DNA of 64,000 nt from Polynucleobacter sp. MWH-HuK1 (GTDB lineage: Bacteria > Pseudomonadota > Gammaproteobacteria > Burkholderiales > Burkholderiaceae). The notes beneath the pieces were generated by a model. That model was not told the DNA's origin, did no database searches, and was given only the letters and a program-made list of their open reading frames with translations. Position 1 is the stretch's first letter, and the number at the start of each line of letters is the position of its first letter. The stretch is taken from the NCBI RefSeq assembly GCF_018881815.1, contig NZ_JACVPP010000001.1, positions 1,357,097 through 1,421,096 of the forward strand, written 5' to 3'. Below are positions 37,154 to 46,681 of the stretch, piece after piece. The position numbers were made by a program, and so were the translations under genes.

Positions 37154-37458
37154 GTATTACTCTCGCTCACTATTTAGTGCTTAGTGCAATTCTCTTTGCA
37201 ACTAGCGTTATTGGCATTTTCTTAAATCGCAAGAATGTGATCGTATTGCTGATGGCAATCGAATTAATGCTTCTTGCGGTCAACATGAACTTCGTTGCCT
37301 TCTCTCACTACTTGGGAGATATGGCAGGTCAAGTATTCGTATTCTTTATTTTGACAGTGGCAGCTGCTGAAGCGGCTATCGGCTTGGCAATTTTGGTTGT
37401 GCTCTTCCGTAAGGTTGACACCATTAATGCCGAAGATCTTGACCACCTTAAAGGCTAG
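37150..37458 (+). CDS. nuoK: NADH-quinone oxidoreductase subunit K
   Basis: A 102-residue membrane subunit with three helices, related to MrpC antiporter subunits. The conserved glutamates of the proton path lie in [18 protein letters not shown] (helix 2) and [13 protein letters not shown] (helix 3). Normal length. Confidence 0.97.
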   Translation: MSITLAHYLVLSAILFATSVIGIFLNRKNVIVLLMAIELMLLAVNMNFVAFSHYLGDMAGQVFVFFILTVAAAEAAIGLAILVVLFRKVDTINAEDLDHLKG

Positions 37459-37460
37459 TC

Positions 37461-39512
37461 ATGCAATTGACCTTAAATATTCCCGTACTCTGCGCAATTC
37501 CTTTGGCGCCATTGGTTGGCTCCATCATTGCTGGATTCTTTGGTACTAAATTAGGCGGCAATCGAATTGGGCATGGCGCCAGTCAGTTTGTAACTATTCT
37601 GGGCGTAACAATTGCATTTGTTTTGTCCTGCAATGTTTTAGTGCAAGTGATGGATGGTTTTTATTTCAATGGAACTGTGTACCGCTGGATGCAATTGGGT
37701 GAACTCAATCTCGATATTGGCTTCTTAATTGACCCCCTTACAGCAACAATGATGTGCGTAGTGACCTTTGTGTCGCTGATGGTTCACATCTACACCATAG
37801 GTTATATGCATGGTGAAGAGGGCTACAACCGTTTCTTCTCCTATATTTCTTTATTTACCTTCGCCATGTTGATGTTGGTAATGAGTAATAACCTATTACA
37901 GCTCTTTTTTGGATGGGAAGCGGTTGGTGTGGTTTCATACTTGCTGATTGGCTTCTACTTTGAGCGCCAATCTGCGGTGTTTGCCAATATGAAGGCATTC
38001 TTGGTTAACCGCGTTGGTGATTTTGGCTTCATTCTTGGTATCGGTATTTTGTTAGCAAGCACTGGCTCGATGCAGTACGACGTGATCTTTGCTCAGAATT
38101 CTGCTTTAGCAGCGCAAACATTGCCTGGTACCAACTGGAATTTAATGACGGTTGCTTGTATTTGCTTGTTTATTGGCGCCATGGGTAAATCAGCTCAATT
38201 TCCATTGCATGTTTGGTTGCCCGATTCAATGGAAGGTCCAACCCCCATTTCTGCATTGATTCATGCTGCAACAATGGTTACCGCTGGCATCTTTATGGTG
38301 TCACGCATGTCACCATTATTCGAGTTGTCTGATGCTGCTTTGAGCTTTATCTTGGTGATTGGCTCTATCACTGCGCTCTTTATGGGCTTTCTTGGCATAG
38401 TCCAAAACGATATCAAGCGGGTGGTTGCTTATTCCACTTTGTCTCAGCTTGGATACATGACTGTTGCTTTGGGTGTTTCTGCTTACCCAGTTGCCATCTT
38501 CCACTTGATGACTCATGCTTTCTTTAAGGCCTTATTGTTCCTTGCTGCTGGTAGCGTGATTCTAGGTATGCATCATGAGCAAGATATGCGTAAGATGGGT
38601 GGTCTCTGGAAATATATGCCGATTACTTGTCTCATGATGTTGCTGGGTAACTTGGCACTTGTAGGTACACCATTCTTCTCCGGCTTCTATTCAAAAGACT
38701 CGATTATTGAAGCGGTCGCTGCAAGTCATATTCCTGGTTCTGGATTTGCTTACTTTGCAGTTATGGCGAGTGTATTTGTAACAGCCTTGTATTCCTTCCG
38801 TTTATATTTCTTTGTATTCCACGGTAAAGCGCGCTGGGGCCATGATGATGCACATGACCATCATCATCATGCAGAGCAGGGCGATGATCATGCACATCAT
38901 GGATTAGCGCCTGGTCAAAAACCACATGAGTCACCGTTTGTTGTGACCTTGCCACTAATTCTCTTGGCAATTCCATCTGTGATCATTGGCTTCTACACCA
39001 TCTCTCCATTGTTGTTTGGAACATACTTTGGCGATTCAATATTTATTGATTTGGCACGCCATCCAGTGATGAAAGAATTGGAAGATGAATTCCATGGTCC
39101 AGTTGCTATGGCAATACATGCTTTCACATCGCCAGTGTTACTCCTGGTTGTGCTGGGTGTGTTGACTGCAGCCATTGGTTATTTGTGGGCACCAAAATTG
39201 CCTGGCAAAGTTGCTGAAACATTTGCACCTGTTAAGAAATTGTTTGATAACAAATACTATCTCGATGAAATCAACCAAGCTGTATTTGCTAAGGGCCTCA
39301 TTTGGATTGGTGGCTTCCTATGGCATCGCGGCGACCAAAAGGTTATCGATGGATTCTTTGTTAACGGCAGTGCGCATTCAGTAGGGCGCTTTGCTGGAGT
39401 TATTCGCCATTTGCAATCCGGTTATCTTTATCACTATGCATTCGCAATGATTGCGGGCCTAGCGGTATTGTTAGCTTGGGTTTTGTACGCTTATCTGCCT
39501 TTTGTTCGCTAG
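37461..39512 (+). CDS. nuoL: NADH-quinone oxidoreductase subunit L
   Basis: A 683-residue antiporter-like proton-pumping subunit at the far end of the membrane arm. It has the Glu in FFGWEAVGVVSYLLIGFY, the HVWLPDSMEGPTPISALIHAATMV segment, the broken helix, and a long C-terminal lateral helix. A cytoplasm- or periplasm-facing loop near residues 462-490 is very rich in His and Asp (clusters such as HDHHHH and HAHHG). Similar His-rich loops occur in other beta-proteobacterial NuoL proteins. Confidence 0.96.
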   Translation: MQLTLNIPVLCAIPLAPLVGSIIAGFFGTKLGGNRIGHGASQFVTILGVTIAFVLSCNVLVQVMDGFYFNGTVYRWMQLGELNLDIGFLIDPLTATMMCVVTFVSLMVHIYTIGYMHGEEGYNRFFSYISLFTFAMLMLVMSNNLLQLFFGWEAVGVVSYLLIGFYFERQSAVFANMKAFLVNRVGDFGFILGIGILLASTGSMQYDVIFAQNSALAAQTLPGTNWNLMTVACICLFIGAMGKSAQFPLHVWLPDSMEGPTPISALIHAATMVTAGIFMVSRMSPLFELSDAALSFILVIGSITALFMGFLGIVQNDIKRVVAYSTLSQLGYMTVALGVSAYPVAIFHLMTHAFFKALLFLAAGSVILGMHHEQDMRKMGGLWKYMPITCLMMLLGNLALVGTPFFSGFYSKDSIIEAVAASHIPGSGFAYFAVMASVFVTALYSFRLYFFVFHGKARWGHDDAHDHHHHAEQGDDHAHHGLAPGQKPHESPFVVTLPLILLAIPSVIIGFYTISPLLFGTYFGDSIFIDLARHPVMKELEDEFHGPVAMAIHAFTSPVLLLVVLGVLTAAIGYLWAPKLPGKVAETFAPVKKLFDNKYYLDEINQAVFAKGLIWIGGFLWHRGDQKVIDGFFVNGSAHSVGRFAGVIRHLQSGYLYHYAFAMIAGLAVLLAWVLYAYLPFVR

Positions 39513-39536
39513 GCCTTTGTTACTTAAGTAGCCACT

Positions 39537-41003
39537 ATGATTCTTTCTTACGCCATCTGGACCCCGATTGTCTTTGGACTCATTATTTTGTTTTATGGGT
39601 CTGAGAAGCCAACTGCCGGCGTTCGCTGGTTAGCTCTTATCGGTGCCGTACTCGGCTTCATTGCAACATTACCTTTGATATTGCAATTTGATATTGCAAA
39701 TCCTGGCATGCAGTTTGTTGAAAAACTTAGCTGGATTCCGCGCTACGACATTAGCTATTACTTGGGGATCGACGGTATCTCCGTTTGGTTCATAGTTCTC
39801 ACTGCTTTCATCAATATCATTGTGGTGATAGCTGCATGGGAAGTGATTGAAACGAAAGTGTCTCAATATATGGCCTCTTTCATGATCCTATCAGGATTAA
39901 TGATTGGTGTATTTTGTGCCCTAGACGCCTTATTGTTTTATGTCTTCTTTGAGGCAACGTTGATCCCGATGTACATCATTATTGGTGTGTGGGGTGGCCA
40001 TAATCGTATTTACGCAGCATTCAAGTTCTTCTTGTACACCTTGCTCGGGTCTTTGCTTACCTTGATTGCCATGCTTTATCTGTACAACGTAACCAATACC
40101 TTTGATATCTTGGCTTGGCAAAATACCCGTTTAGATATCGTTGAGCAGATCCTATTGTTTGCTGCGTTCTTTATGGCGTTTGCTGTAAAAGTTCCAATGT
40201 GGCCATTGCATACTTGGTTGCCAGACGTTCACGTTGAGGCGCCAACAGGTGGTTCCGTAGTTTTGGCTGCGATTATGTTGAAGCTTGGTGCTTACGGCTT
40301 CCTGCGCTTTTCATTGCCTATCGCTCCAGATGCAAGTCAGTATTTGGGACCATTTGTAATCTTCCTATCTTTGGTTGCTGTGATCTATGTGGGTGCAGTT
40401 GCCCTGGTCCAGAAGGATATGAAGAAGCTGGTTGCTTATTCATCTGTGGCGCATATGGGTTTTGTAACCCTAGGTTTCTTCCTCTTTAGTCCTTTGGGTA
40501 TTGAGGGCGGTATTGTGCAAATGATTTCTCACGGTTTTGTAGCAGGCGCAATGTTCCTTTCTATTGGCGTGCTTTACGACCGTATGCATACACGTCAGAT
40601 CGCTGATTACGGTGGCGTTGTACATCGTATGCCTGCATTTACTGTGTTTGCGGTATTGATGGCAATGGCTAACTGCGGCTTGCCTGCAACTTCTGGTTTC
40701 GTAGGCGAGTTCATGGTGATTCTGGCTGCCGTTGATTATGATTTTGTCATTGGTATCTTGGCAGCAACAGCTTTGATCTTGGGTGCTGCTTATTCATTAT
40801 GGATGGTTAAGCGCGTATTTTTTGGCGCGATCAATAACGCTCATGTAGAAGAGTTGAAAGACTTAAACTGCCGTGAATATTTCTTGATGGCTGTTCTGTC
40901 GATCTGTGTGATTGGTATGGGTGTTTATCCAAAGCCATTCACTGACATCATTCATCCAGCTGTGATTAATCTCCTACAGCATGTTGCTGTTAGCAAACTC
41001 TGA
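39537..41003 (+). CDS. nuoM: NADH-quinone oxidoreductase subunit M
   Basis: A 488-residue antiporter-like proton-pumping subunit. It shows LLFYVFFEATLIPMYIIIGVWGG with the conserved Glu (about 143) and KVPMWPLHTWLPDVHVEAPTGGSVVLA with the conserved Lys and His. Length is normal. The gap to nuoL is 24 bp and to nuoN 10 bp. Confidence 0.97.
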   Translation: MILSYAIWTPIVFGLIILFYGSEKPTAGVRWLALIGAVLGFIATLPLILQFDIANPGMQFVEKLSWIPRYDISYYLGIDGISVWFIVLTAFINIIVVIAAWEVIETKVSQYMASFMILSGLMIGVFCALDALLFYVFFEATLIPMYIIIGVWGGHNRIYAAFKFFLYTLLGSLLTLIAMLYLYNVTNTFDILAWQNTRLDIVEQILLFAAFFMAFAVKVPMWPLHTWLPDVHVEAPTGGSVVLAAIMLKLGAYGFLRFSLPIAPDASQYLGPFVIFLSLVAVIYVGAVALVQKDMKKLVAYSSVAHMGFVTLGFFLFSPLGIEGGIVQMISHGFVAGAMFLSIGVLYDRMHTRQIADYGGVVHRMPAFTVFAVLMAMANCGLPATSGFVGEFMVILAAVDYDFVIGILAATALILGAAYSLWMVKRVFFGAINNAHVEELKDLNCREYFLMAVLSICVIGMGVYPKPFTDIIHPAVINLLQHVAVSKL

Positions 41004-41013
41004 GTAAGCACAA

Positions 41014-42513
41014 ATGCAAGCATTCGACCTATACGCCATCCTGCCGGAACTTGTTTTACTGATTGCAACCTGTTTACTACTAGTTGCGAGTGTTTACGTT
41101 CCCGAAAGAGTGATAACAACTCCCGGTGTTGAGCAAGATGTATTCCATACCCCTCGTGGAGTCGGCTTTGTTTATTTCTTCACAATCATTTTGTTGGTTT
41201 GCTTAGTTTTTGCTTTTGTAGGTCGCATGGCTGATCCACCTCTAGTTGCAATGAATGGCCTGTTCCAGTCGGATCCTTTTTCAAACTTGCTCAAAGCGTG
41301 CTCTTGCATAGCTGTATTGGTAAGCTTGATTTATTCCAAGCAGTATTTGATGGATCGTGCTTTATTCCGCCCGGACTTCATCGTATTGGCTTTGCTTGCT
41401 TTGCTTGGTCAATTTGTATTGATTTCTGGCGCAAATCTGTTGACCTTGTATCTCGGTCTTGAGTTAATGGCTTTGCCTACATACGCCCTGGTGGCAATGC
41501 GTCACAACAGCGAAAAGAGTGTTGAGGCTGGTATTAAGTACTTTATCTTAGGTGCATTGGCTTCTGGATTCTTGCTTTACGGTATGTCCATGTTGTATGG
41601 CGTAACCGGATCATTGGATCTGATCGAAATTTTTAAGGTTGTAGCCGACCCTAGAGTTAACCACCTGGTTATGGCATTTGGCTTAGTCTTTATTGTAGCC
41701 GGCTTGGCATTCAAATTAGGCGTAGTGCCATTTCATATGTGGGTGCCTGATGTTTATCAGGGCGCACCAACGGCTGTTACATTGATGATCGCAGCAGCTC
41801 CAAAACTTGCTGCTTTTGCATTGTTGTTCCGTTTGTTGGTAAATACATTATTGCCATTGCTAGGCGACTGGCAACCGATGTTGGTATTGCTGGCAGTCTT
41901 ATCTTTAGTTGTAGGTAACGTTACTGCGATCGCTCAAACCAACGTAAAGCGTATGCTGGCTTACTCAGCCATTGCGCAAATGGGCTTTGTTCTTTTAGGT
42001 ATGTTGTCTGTATTTGATGACCATGCTTTCAGCGCAGCAATGTTCTACGCCATTACCTATGTTTTAACTACCCTAGGCACCTTTGGTTTATTGATGGTTC
42101 TGTCACGTAAGGGTTATGACTGCGAAACCTTGGATGGCTTGAAAGGCCTCAATAAGAAGCACCCATGGTTTGCCTTTATTGGTCTTGTGATGATGTTCTC
42201 ATTGGCTGGCATCCCGCCAACGGTGGGCTTTGCTGCTAAGTTAGGTGTTCTTGAGGCCCTGGTTGATGCAGAGCATACTTTCTTGGCTGTAATCGCTGTG
42301 ATTGCTTCCTTGATCGGCGCTTTTTACTACCTCCGAGTTGTCAAGGTAATGTACTTTGATGAGCCTGAGCATGAGATCACCGTTAGTGGTTCTGGTTTTG
42401 CAAAAGGCATCTTGGGTTTAAATAGTATTTTGGTATTGGCGATCGGCATCATTCCTGCTGGATTAATGGGTTTATGCTTAGATGCTATGCGTCGCACTTT
42501 ATTGGGCTCCTAA
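41014..42513 (+). CDS. nuoN: NADH-quinone oxidoreductase subunit N
   Basis: A 499-residue antiporter-like proton-pumping subunit, last of the cluster. The [14 protein letters not shown] helix, [23 protein letters not shown] and a discontinuous helix are present. An intrinsic terminator starts 20 bp after the stop codon, closing the nuo operon. Confidence 0.97.
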   Translation: MQAFDLYAILPELVLLIATCLLLVASVYVPERVITTPGVEQDVFHTPRGVGFVYFFTIILLVCLVFAFVGRMADPPLVAMNGLFQSDPFSNLLKACSCIAVLVSLIYSKQYLMDRALFRPDFIVLALLALLGQFVLISGANLLTLYLGLELMALPTYALVAMRHNSEKSVEAGIKYFILGALASGFLLYGMSMLYGVTGSLDLIEIFKVVADPRVNHLVMAFGLVFIVAGLAFKLGVVPFHMWVPDVYQGAPTAVTLMIAAAPKLAAFALLFRLLVNTLLPLLGDWQPMLVLLAVLSLVVGNVTAIAQTNVKRMLAYSAIAQMGFVLLGMLSVFDDHAFSAAMFYAITYVLTTLGTFGLLMVLSRKGYDCETLDGLKGLNKKHPWFAFIGLVMMFSLAGIPPTVGFAAKLGVLEALVDAEHTFLAVIAVIASLIGAFYYLRVVKVMYFDEPEHEITVSGSGFAKGILGLNSILVLAIGIIPAGLMGLCLDAMRRTLLGS

Positions 42514-42532
42514 TGCAAAGCCCAATGTAATT

Positions 42533-42560
42533 AAAGGCTCCTTAGGGAGCCTTTATTGTT
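42533..42560 (+). terminator. Terminator of the nuo operon
   Basis: AAAGGCTCC and GGAGCCTTT form a perfect 9-bp stem with a 4-base TTAG loop, followed by ATTGTTT. Confidence 0.85.
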
Positions 42561-42561
42561 T

Positions 42562-42595
42562 ATGACATTCAAGTGTCATGGCTGTTTTGTATGAT
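42562..42595 (+). promoter_or_regulatory. Inverted repeat and -10 box before the Nudix gene
   Basis: ATGACA (42562-42567) and TGTCAT (42574-42579), separated by six bases, form a perfect inverted repeat. TATGAT (42590-42595) is a likely -10 box, so the repeat overlaps the expected -35 region, where an operator would act. The binding protein is unknown. Confidence 0.35.
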
Positions 42596-42625
42596 GAGGT
42601 CATCGATTTTCAAAAGGATAAGTAA

Positions 42626-43225
42626 ATGACTGAAAAATCATTTAACGATCTACCAGCAGGCGATTCTCATTTACGCGAAGAGCGCATTTCTGGTGAAGAT
42701 ATTTATGGCGGTATTTTTCTGAAGATGAAGCGCGACAAAATTGCTTTGCCGAATGGCGAAGAAGCTGTGCGCGAGTATTTAACGCATCCCGGGGCTGTAG
42801 CGGTTGTTGCAATTCTTGATGATGGCAGGGTACTTCTGGAACGCCAATATCGTTACCCAATCGCAAAAGCTTGTATAGAGATTCCGGCGGGTAAGTTAGA
42901 AATTGGTGAAGACCATCTTCTATGCGCTAAAAGAGAGCTCGAGGAAGAGACGGGCTATACGGCCAAGAAGTGGAGTTACATTCGCCGCATTCATCCGGTA
43001 ATTTCTTACTCAACTGAACTTATTGATATTTACTTGGCTGAAGACTTGGTTCCTGGTAAGAGTCATCTTGATGATGAGGAGTTCTTGGACGTCTTTGCCG
43101 CACCCCTAGACCAGCTAATCGGGTGGGTCGAGAATGGCGAGATTACGGACGTTAAAACCACGATTTCAGCCTATTGGCTAGACCGTTATCGCAGGGGTCT
43201 GGTTAAACCAACCCCGATCGAATAG
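42626..43225 (+). CDS. Nudix hydrolase, ADP-ribose pyrophosphatase type
   Basis: A 199-residue Nudix protein. The Nudix box spans residues 89-111 (G89KLEIGE ... REL-EEETGY), matching Gx5Ex7REUxEExGU with all metal-binding glutamates. The preceding EREYLTHPGAVAVVAI-type segment (here VREYLTHPGAVAVVAI) and the ERQYRYPIAKACIEIPAGK stretch are typical of NudF-like ADP-ribose pyrophosphatases, which hydrolyse ADP-ribose to AMP and ribose 5-phosphate. An AAGGAT ribosome site precedes the ATG. The substrate assignment rests on family resemblance. Confidence 0.9.
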   Translation: MTEKSFNDLPAGDSHLREERISGEDIYGGIFLKMKRDKIALPNGEEAVREYLTHPGAVAVVAILDDGRVLLERQYRYPIAKACIEIPAGKLEIGEDHLLCAKRELEEETGYTAKKWSYIRRIHPVISYSTELIDIYLAEDLVPGKSHLDDEEFLDVFAAPLDQLIGWVENGEITDVKTTISAYWLDRYRRGLVKPTPIE

Positions 43226-43256
43226 GGCGTTTCTAAACCCGATTAAAATAGGGGTA

Positions 43257-43284
43257 TTGAATTTATCGTTTTTGCCCCTATATA
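43257..43284 (+). promoter_or_regulatory. Promoter of the DUF1178 gene, predicted leaderless
   Basis: TTGAAT (43257-43262), a 16-base spacer and TATATA (43279-43284) form a good sigma-70 promoter. Six bases separate the -10 box from the ATG at 43291, placing the transcription start at the start codon. No Shine-Dalgarno sequence is seen. Confidence 0.6.
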
Positions 43285-43290
43285 CGTTTT

Positions 43291-43776
43291 ATGAAAGTCT
43301 ATAACTTAGCTTGCCCCTTAGATCACCGTTTTGAGGGGTGGTTTGCTTCAGAAGAAGATTATCTTGCCCAACAAGATAAAGGAATGCTTGCCTGTCCGGT
43401 TTGTGATAGCACAGAAATTACCCGCATGCCATCAGCGCCGCATATTGGTAAATCATCTTCTGCAGAGTTAGCAATGCCTAAGACTGAATCTGAAAATCTG
43501 AGTGGAGGTGTGGTTGCGCTTACTGGCAGCGATCATTCCCAGCTAGAGGCGCAAGTTCAAGCGGCCTTCTTGAAGGGTATGAGAGAGCTTATGGGCCGTT
43601 CTGAAGATGTCGGCGACTCTTTTGCTGCTGAAGCCAGAAAGATTCACTACAAAGAATCCCCGGAGAGAAGTATTCGCGGTCAGACAACTTTGGATGAGGC
43701 TGAAGCCTTAAGGGAAGAGGGTATTGATGTGCTATCAATGCCAATTATTCCAGCATTAAAAAATACTCTTCAGTAA
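43291..43776 (+). CDS. DUF1178 family protein, zinc-ribbon-like
   Basis: A 161-residue protein of unknown function found widely in alpha- and beta-proteobacteria. The N-terminus holds C8, H12 and a CPVC pair (C35, C38) around the FEGWFAS motif, suggesting a small metal-binding fold; the rest is helical and charged, with RKIHYKESPERSIRGQT near the C-terminus. The FEGWF and SIRGQ segments are the family hallmarks. It has its own promoter although the Nudix gene ends only 65 bp upstream. I cannot assign a function. Confidence 0.88.
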   Translation: MKVYNLACPLDHRFEGWFASEEDYLAQQDKGMLACPVCDSTEITRMPSAPHIGKSSSAELAMPKTESENLSGGVVALTGSDHSQLEAQVQAAFLKGMRELMGRSEDVGDSFAAEARKIHYKESPERSIRGQTTLDEAEALREEGIDVLSMPIIPALKNTLQ

Positions 43777-43800
43777 TCCTCTAATAACAACTCAGCAAAT

Positions 43801-43828
43801 AAAAAAGCGATCCGAAGATCGCTTTTTG
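43801..43828. terminator. Bidirectional terminator between the DUF1178 gene and mmsA
   Basis: AAAAAGCGATC and GATCGCTTTTT form a perfect stem with T-runs on both strands, serving the two convergent genes. Confidence 0.88.
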
Positions 43829-43845
43829 CTATTTAAACCCAAGGA

Positions 43846-45366
43846 TTACTTAGAGGTAGGCATCACAAACTCTGCGCCCTTAGCTATGCTTTCAGGCCAG
43901 CGCTGCATCACGCTCTTCTGCTTGGTATAAAAACGGACACCTTCTTTGCCATATGCATGCATATCACCGAAGATGGACTTTTTCCAGCCACCAAAACCAT
44001 GCCACGCCATTGGCACAGGAATAGGCACGTTAATACCAACCATACCAACCTGTACACGACGCGCAAACTCGCGAGCAATATTGCCATCACTAGTGAAGCA
44101 AGCAACGCCATTGCCGAACTCGCATGAATTCACAAGGTTTAATGCATCAGTAAAGTTCGCAACGCGTAGGCAAGACAATACTGGTCCAAAGATTTCTTCT
44201 AAGTAGATCTTCATATCGGGGGTGACATTGTCAAATAATGTGCCGCCGATAAAGAAGCCATTTTCATTACCAGGTACTTTGAGGCCGCGACCATCAACTA
44301 ATAATTTTGCGCCAGAAGCTACGCCACTCTCGATATAGCCAGTGATACGCTCAAGGGCTGCTTTAGAAACAATTGGGCCCATTTCGGCATCAAGCTCCAT
44401 GCCGTTCTTCACCTTCAGCGTCTTTGTGCGCTCGATCAATTTTGGCATGATCTTTTCAGCAACATCACCAACCAAGACTGCCACTGAAATCGCCATACAG
44501 CGTTCGCCAGCTGAGCCGTATGCAGCACCAACCAATGCGTCAATTGCTTTATCAATATCAGCATCAGGCATGATGACCATGTGATTCTTAGCGCCGCCCA
44601 AAGCTTGTGAACGTTTGCCAAAGTGAGCGCAGCGCTCATAAATGTAGTTCGCAATTGGGGTAGAGCCTACAAAACTTACAGCCTTAACAACTGGATTTTC
44701 AATCAAGGCATCAACCGCTTCTTTATCGCCCTGAACGACGTTAAATACACCATCAGGTAGACCTGCCTCCTTGAGGAGCTTAGCCATAAACAAAGATGCA
44801 GTTGGGTCAGTAGGGCTAGGCTTCAGAATGAATGTATTGCCACAAGCGATTGCCATTGGGAACATCCACATTGGCACCATGACAGGGAAGTTAAATGGCG
44901 TGATACCAGCAACTACGCCCAATGGTTGACGCATTACCCAGTTATCAATGTCTGTAGAAACTTGTTCTGTGTAGTCACCTTTGAGCAATTCTGGAATGCC
45001 AGTAGCAAATTCCACAATTTCAATTCCACGAGTAACTTCCCCTTGCGCATCAGTAAATACTTTGCCATGCTCTGCTGTAATGATCGCAGCCAATTCATCG
45101 CGATTAGCGTTTAAGAGTTCTAAGTACTTAAACAAGATACGGGAACGGCGTAGGGGGCTAGTTTGACTCCAGCTCTCAAAAGCTTTTTGCGCAATTGCTA
45201 CGGCAGCATCGACTTCCTTACGGCTAGCAAGGGCAACACGGCGGGCAACAGATCCCTTAGTAGGGTTGTAGACATCAGCAAAACGGCCATCTTTAGGGTT
45301 AACAACATTTCCGCCAACATAGTGGCCAATATCTTCTTTTGATTCAAAGGCTTGTGGTGCGTTCAT
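43846..45366 (-). CDS. mmsA: CoA-acylating methylmalonate-semialdehyde dehydrogenase
   Basis: A 506-residue aldehyde dehydrogenase family enzyme converting methylmalonate semialdehyde to propionyl-CoA (or malonate semialdehyde to acetyl-CoA) with NAD and CoA, in valine and beta-alanine breakdown. The catalytic Cys lies in [11 protein letters not shown] (about 290); [17 protein letters not shown] and the C-terminal [17 protein letters not shown] are typical of MmsA. The ATG at 45366 gives MNAPQAFES and a normal length; the open frame upstream is not conserved. Propionyl-CoA could also be made by PrpE, encoded near the end of this window. Confidence 0.93.
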   Translation of the reverse strand: MNAPQAFESKEDIGHYVGGNVVNPKDGRFADVYNPTKGSVARRVALASRKEVDAAVAIAQKAFESWSQTSPLRRSRILFKYLELLNANRDELAAIITAEHGKVFTDAQGEVTRGIEIVEFATGIPELLKGDYTEQVSTDIDNWVMRQPLGVVAGITPFNFPVMVPMWMFPMAIACGNTFILKPSPTDPTASLFMAKLLKEAGLPDGVFNVVQGDKEAVDALIENPVVKAVSFVGSTPIANYIYERCAHFGKRSQALGGAKNHMVIMPDADIDKAIDALVGAAYGSAGERCMAISVAVLVGDVAEKIMPKLIERTKTLKVKNGMELDAEMGPIVSKAALERITGYIESGVASGAKLLVDGRGLKVPGNENGFFIGGTLFDNVTPDMKIYLEEIFGPVLSCLRVANFTDALNLVNSCEFGNGVACFTSDGNIAREFARRVQVGMVGINVPIPVPMAWHGFGGWKKSIFGDMHAYGKEGVRFYTKQKSVMQRWPESIAKGAEFVMPTSK

Positions 45367-45530
45367 AGTCTCTTGTAGTGAGTGTTTATAGGGTTTTTGG
45401 ATAAAAAGCCGCTCAGCTATAGCTAGCCTGCACGACTTGACTGTCTCGTTTATTCTACTTTTTGAGTATTCTATCGCTTTACGGCAATTTTCGTATTTTT
45501 GACCCTTATTTGGGCTTTTTAAGGTATTCA

Positions 45531-46652
45531 ATGAGTCTTTTATTCTCTAGCTACAGCCTCAATTCGCCACGTGGACCCCTCGAGCTGGCTAACCGGATAG
45601 TAGTGGCCCCAATGTGCCAATATTCAGCCAGCAATGGGGAGGCAACAGACTGGCACCTAATGCATTGGGGTAATTTGCTCAATAGCGGCGCAGCACTTTT
45701 CATTATTGAAGCCACGGGTGTTAGCCCAGAGGCTCGCATAACTCCAGCTTGCTTAGGTCTGTGGGATGACCGCACAGAAGCGGCGCTTAAAGATAAATTA
45801 ACCCGTGCTCGCTCCTTGGCCCCCGCTGTACCCGTTTTTATCCAGTTAGCCCATGCAGGTCGCAAAGCCTCTAGTGCTACACCTTGGAATGGTGGACAAC
45901 TGCTTGCAATGGATCAAGGTGGCTGGGAAACGCTAGCGCCTTCAGCCATTCCGCAGTTAGATGGAGAGCGCCCCCCTCACGAATTAAGTAAGGCCGAGTT
46001 AAAGCAGTTGATTGCGGATTTTGTTGCAGCAGCTAAGCGCGCAGATCGTATTGGCATTGAAGGCATTGAACTTCATGGGGCGCATGGTTATCTCCTGCAT
46101 CAATTTTTATCGCCGATTGCCAATCAACGCACTGATGAATACGGTGGATCATTTGAAAATCGAATTCGGTTTCCACTGGAGCTATTTGCAGCCGTAAGAG
46201 CGGCTTATCAAGGTGTTCTTGGCATCCGAATTTCTGCTAGCGATTGGATTGAAGGAGGGTGGACCCCCGAAGAAACAGCGGATTTTGCTAAACAACTTAA
46301 ACCATTGGGTTGTGATTTTGTGCATATCTCTTCAGGCGGTATTTCTCCAAAACAGAAAATTGCGATTGGTCCAAACTATCAGGTGCCGTTTGCAAAGATT
46401 GTCAAAGATCAATCTGGTTTGCCAACTATGACTGTTGGTTTAATTACAGAGCCTCAGCAAGCTGAAGATATTTTGCAGGAGGGTGATGCAGATTTAATTG
46501 CACTAGCAAGAGCGTTTTTATATAAACCACGTTGGGCTTGGGAGGCGGCTGCGGCTTTGGACGGAACGGTTACAGCAAATGAGCGTTATTGGCGCTGCTT
46601 GCCGCGTGAAGCACAAGCAGTATTTGGTAGTGTAAAAATTGGGCAAAGATAA
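45531..46652 (+). CDS. NADH:flavin oxidoreductase, Old Yellow Enzyme family (YqjM-like)
   Basis: A 373-residue FMN-dependent TIM-barrel ene-reductase. [13 protein letters not shown] places Cys29 near the flavin, as in YqjM-type enzymes, and the HGAH pair (about 181-184) binds the substrate oxygen; [14 protein letters not shown] is the conserved arginine segment. It reduces activated C=C bonds with NAD(P)H; the natural substrate is unknown. The ATG at 45531 after AAGG fits the family start; the longer open frame from 45462 runs back over the divergent mmsA upstream region. Confidence 0.92.
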   Translation: MSLLFSSYSLNSPRGPLELANRIVVAPMCQYSASNGEATDWHLMHWGNLLNSGAALFIIEATGVSPEARITPACLGLWDDRTEAALKDKLTRARSLAPAVPVFIQLAHAGRKASSATPWNGGQLLAMDQGGWETLAPSAIPQLDGERPPHELSKAELKQLIADFVAAAKRADRIGIEGIELHGAHGYLLHQFLSPIANQRTDEYGGSFENRIRFPLELFAAVRAAYQGVLGIRISASDWIEGGWTPEETADFAKQLKPLGCDFVHISSGGISPKQKIAIGPNYQVPFAKIVKDQSGLPTMTVGLITEPQQAEDILQEGDADLIALARAFLYKPRWAWEAAAALDGTVTANERYWRCLPREAQAVFGSVKIGQR

Positions 46653-46681
46653 GCTTCAATAATAAAAATCTGGAGACAGTG

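Noticed and set aside
31253..42513. Possibility of a missing or broken complex I gene
   Set aside because: All 14 subunits nuoA to nuoN are intact, in the usual order, with metal-ligand motifs present except the dispensable N7 site of NuoG.
45462..45530. Longer N-terminus for the Old Yellow Enzyme
   Set aside because: The extension is not conserved and lies in the promoter region of divergent mmsA.
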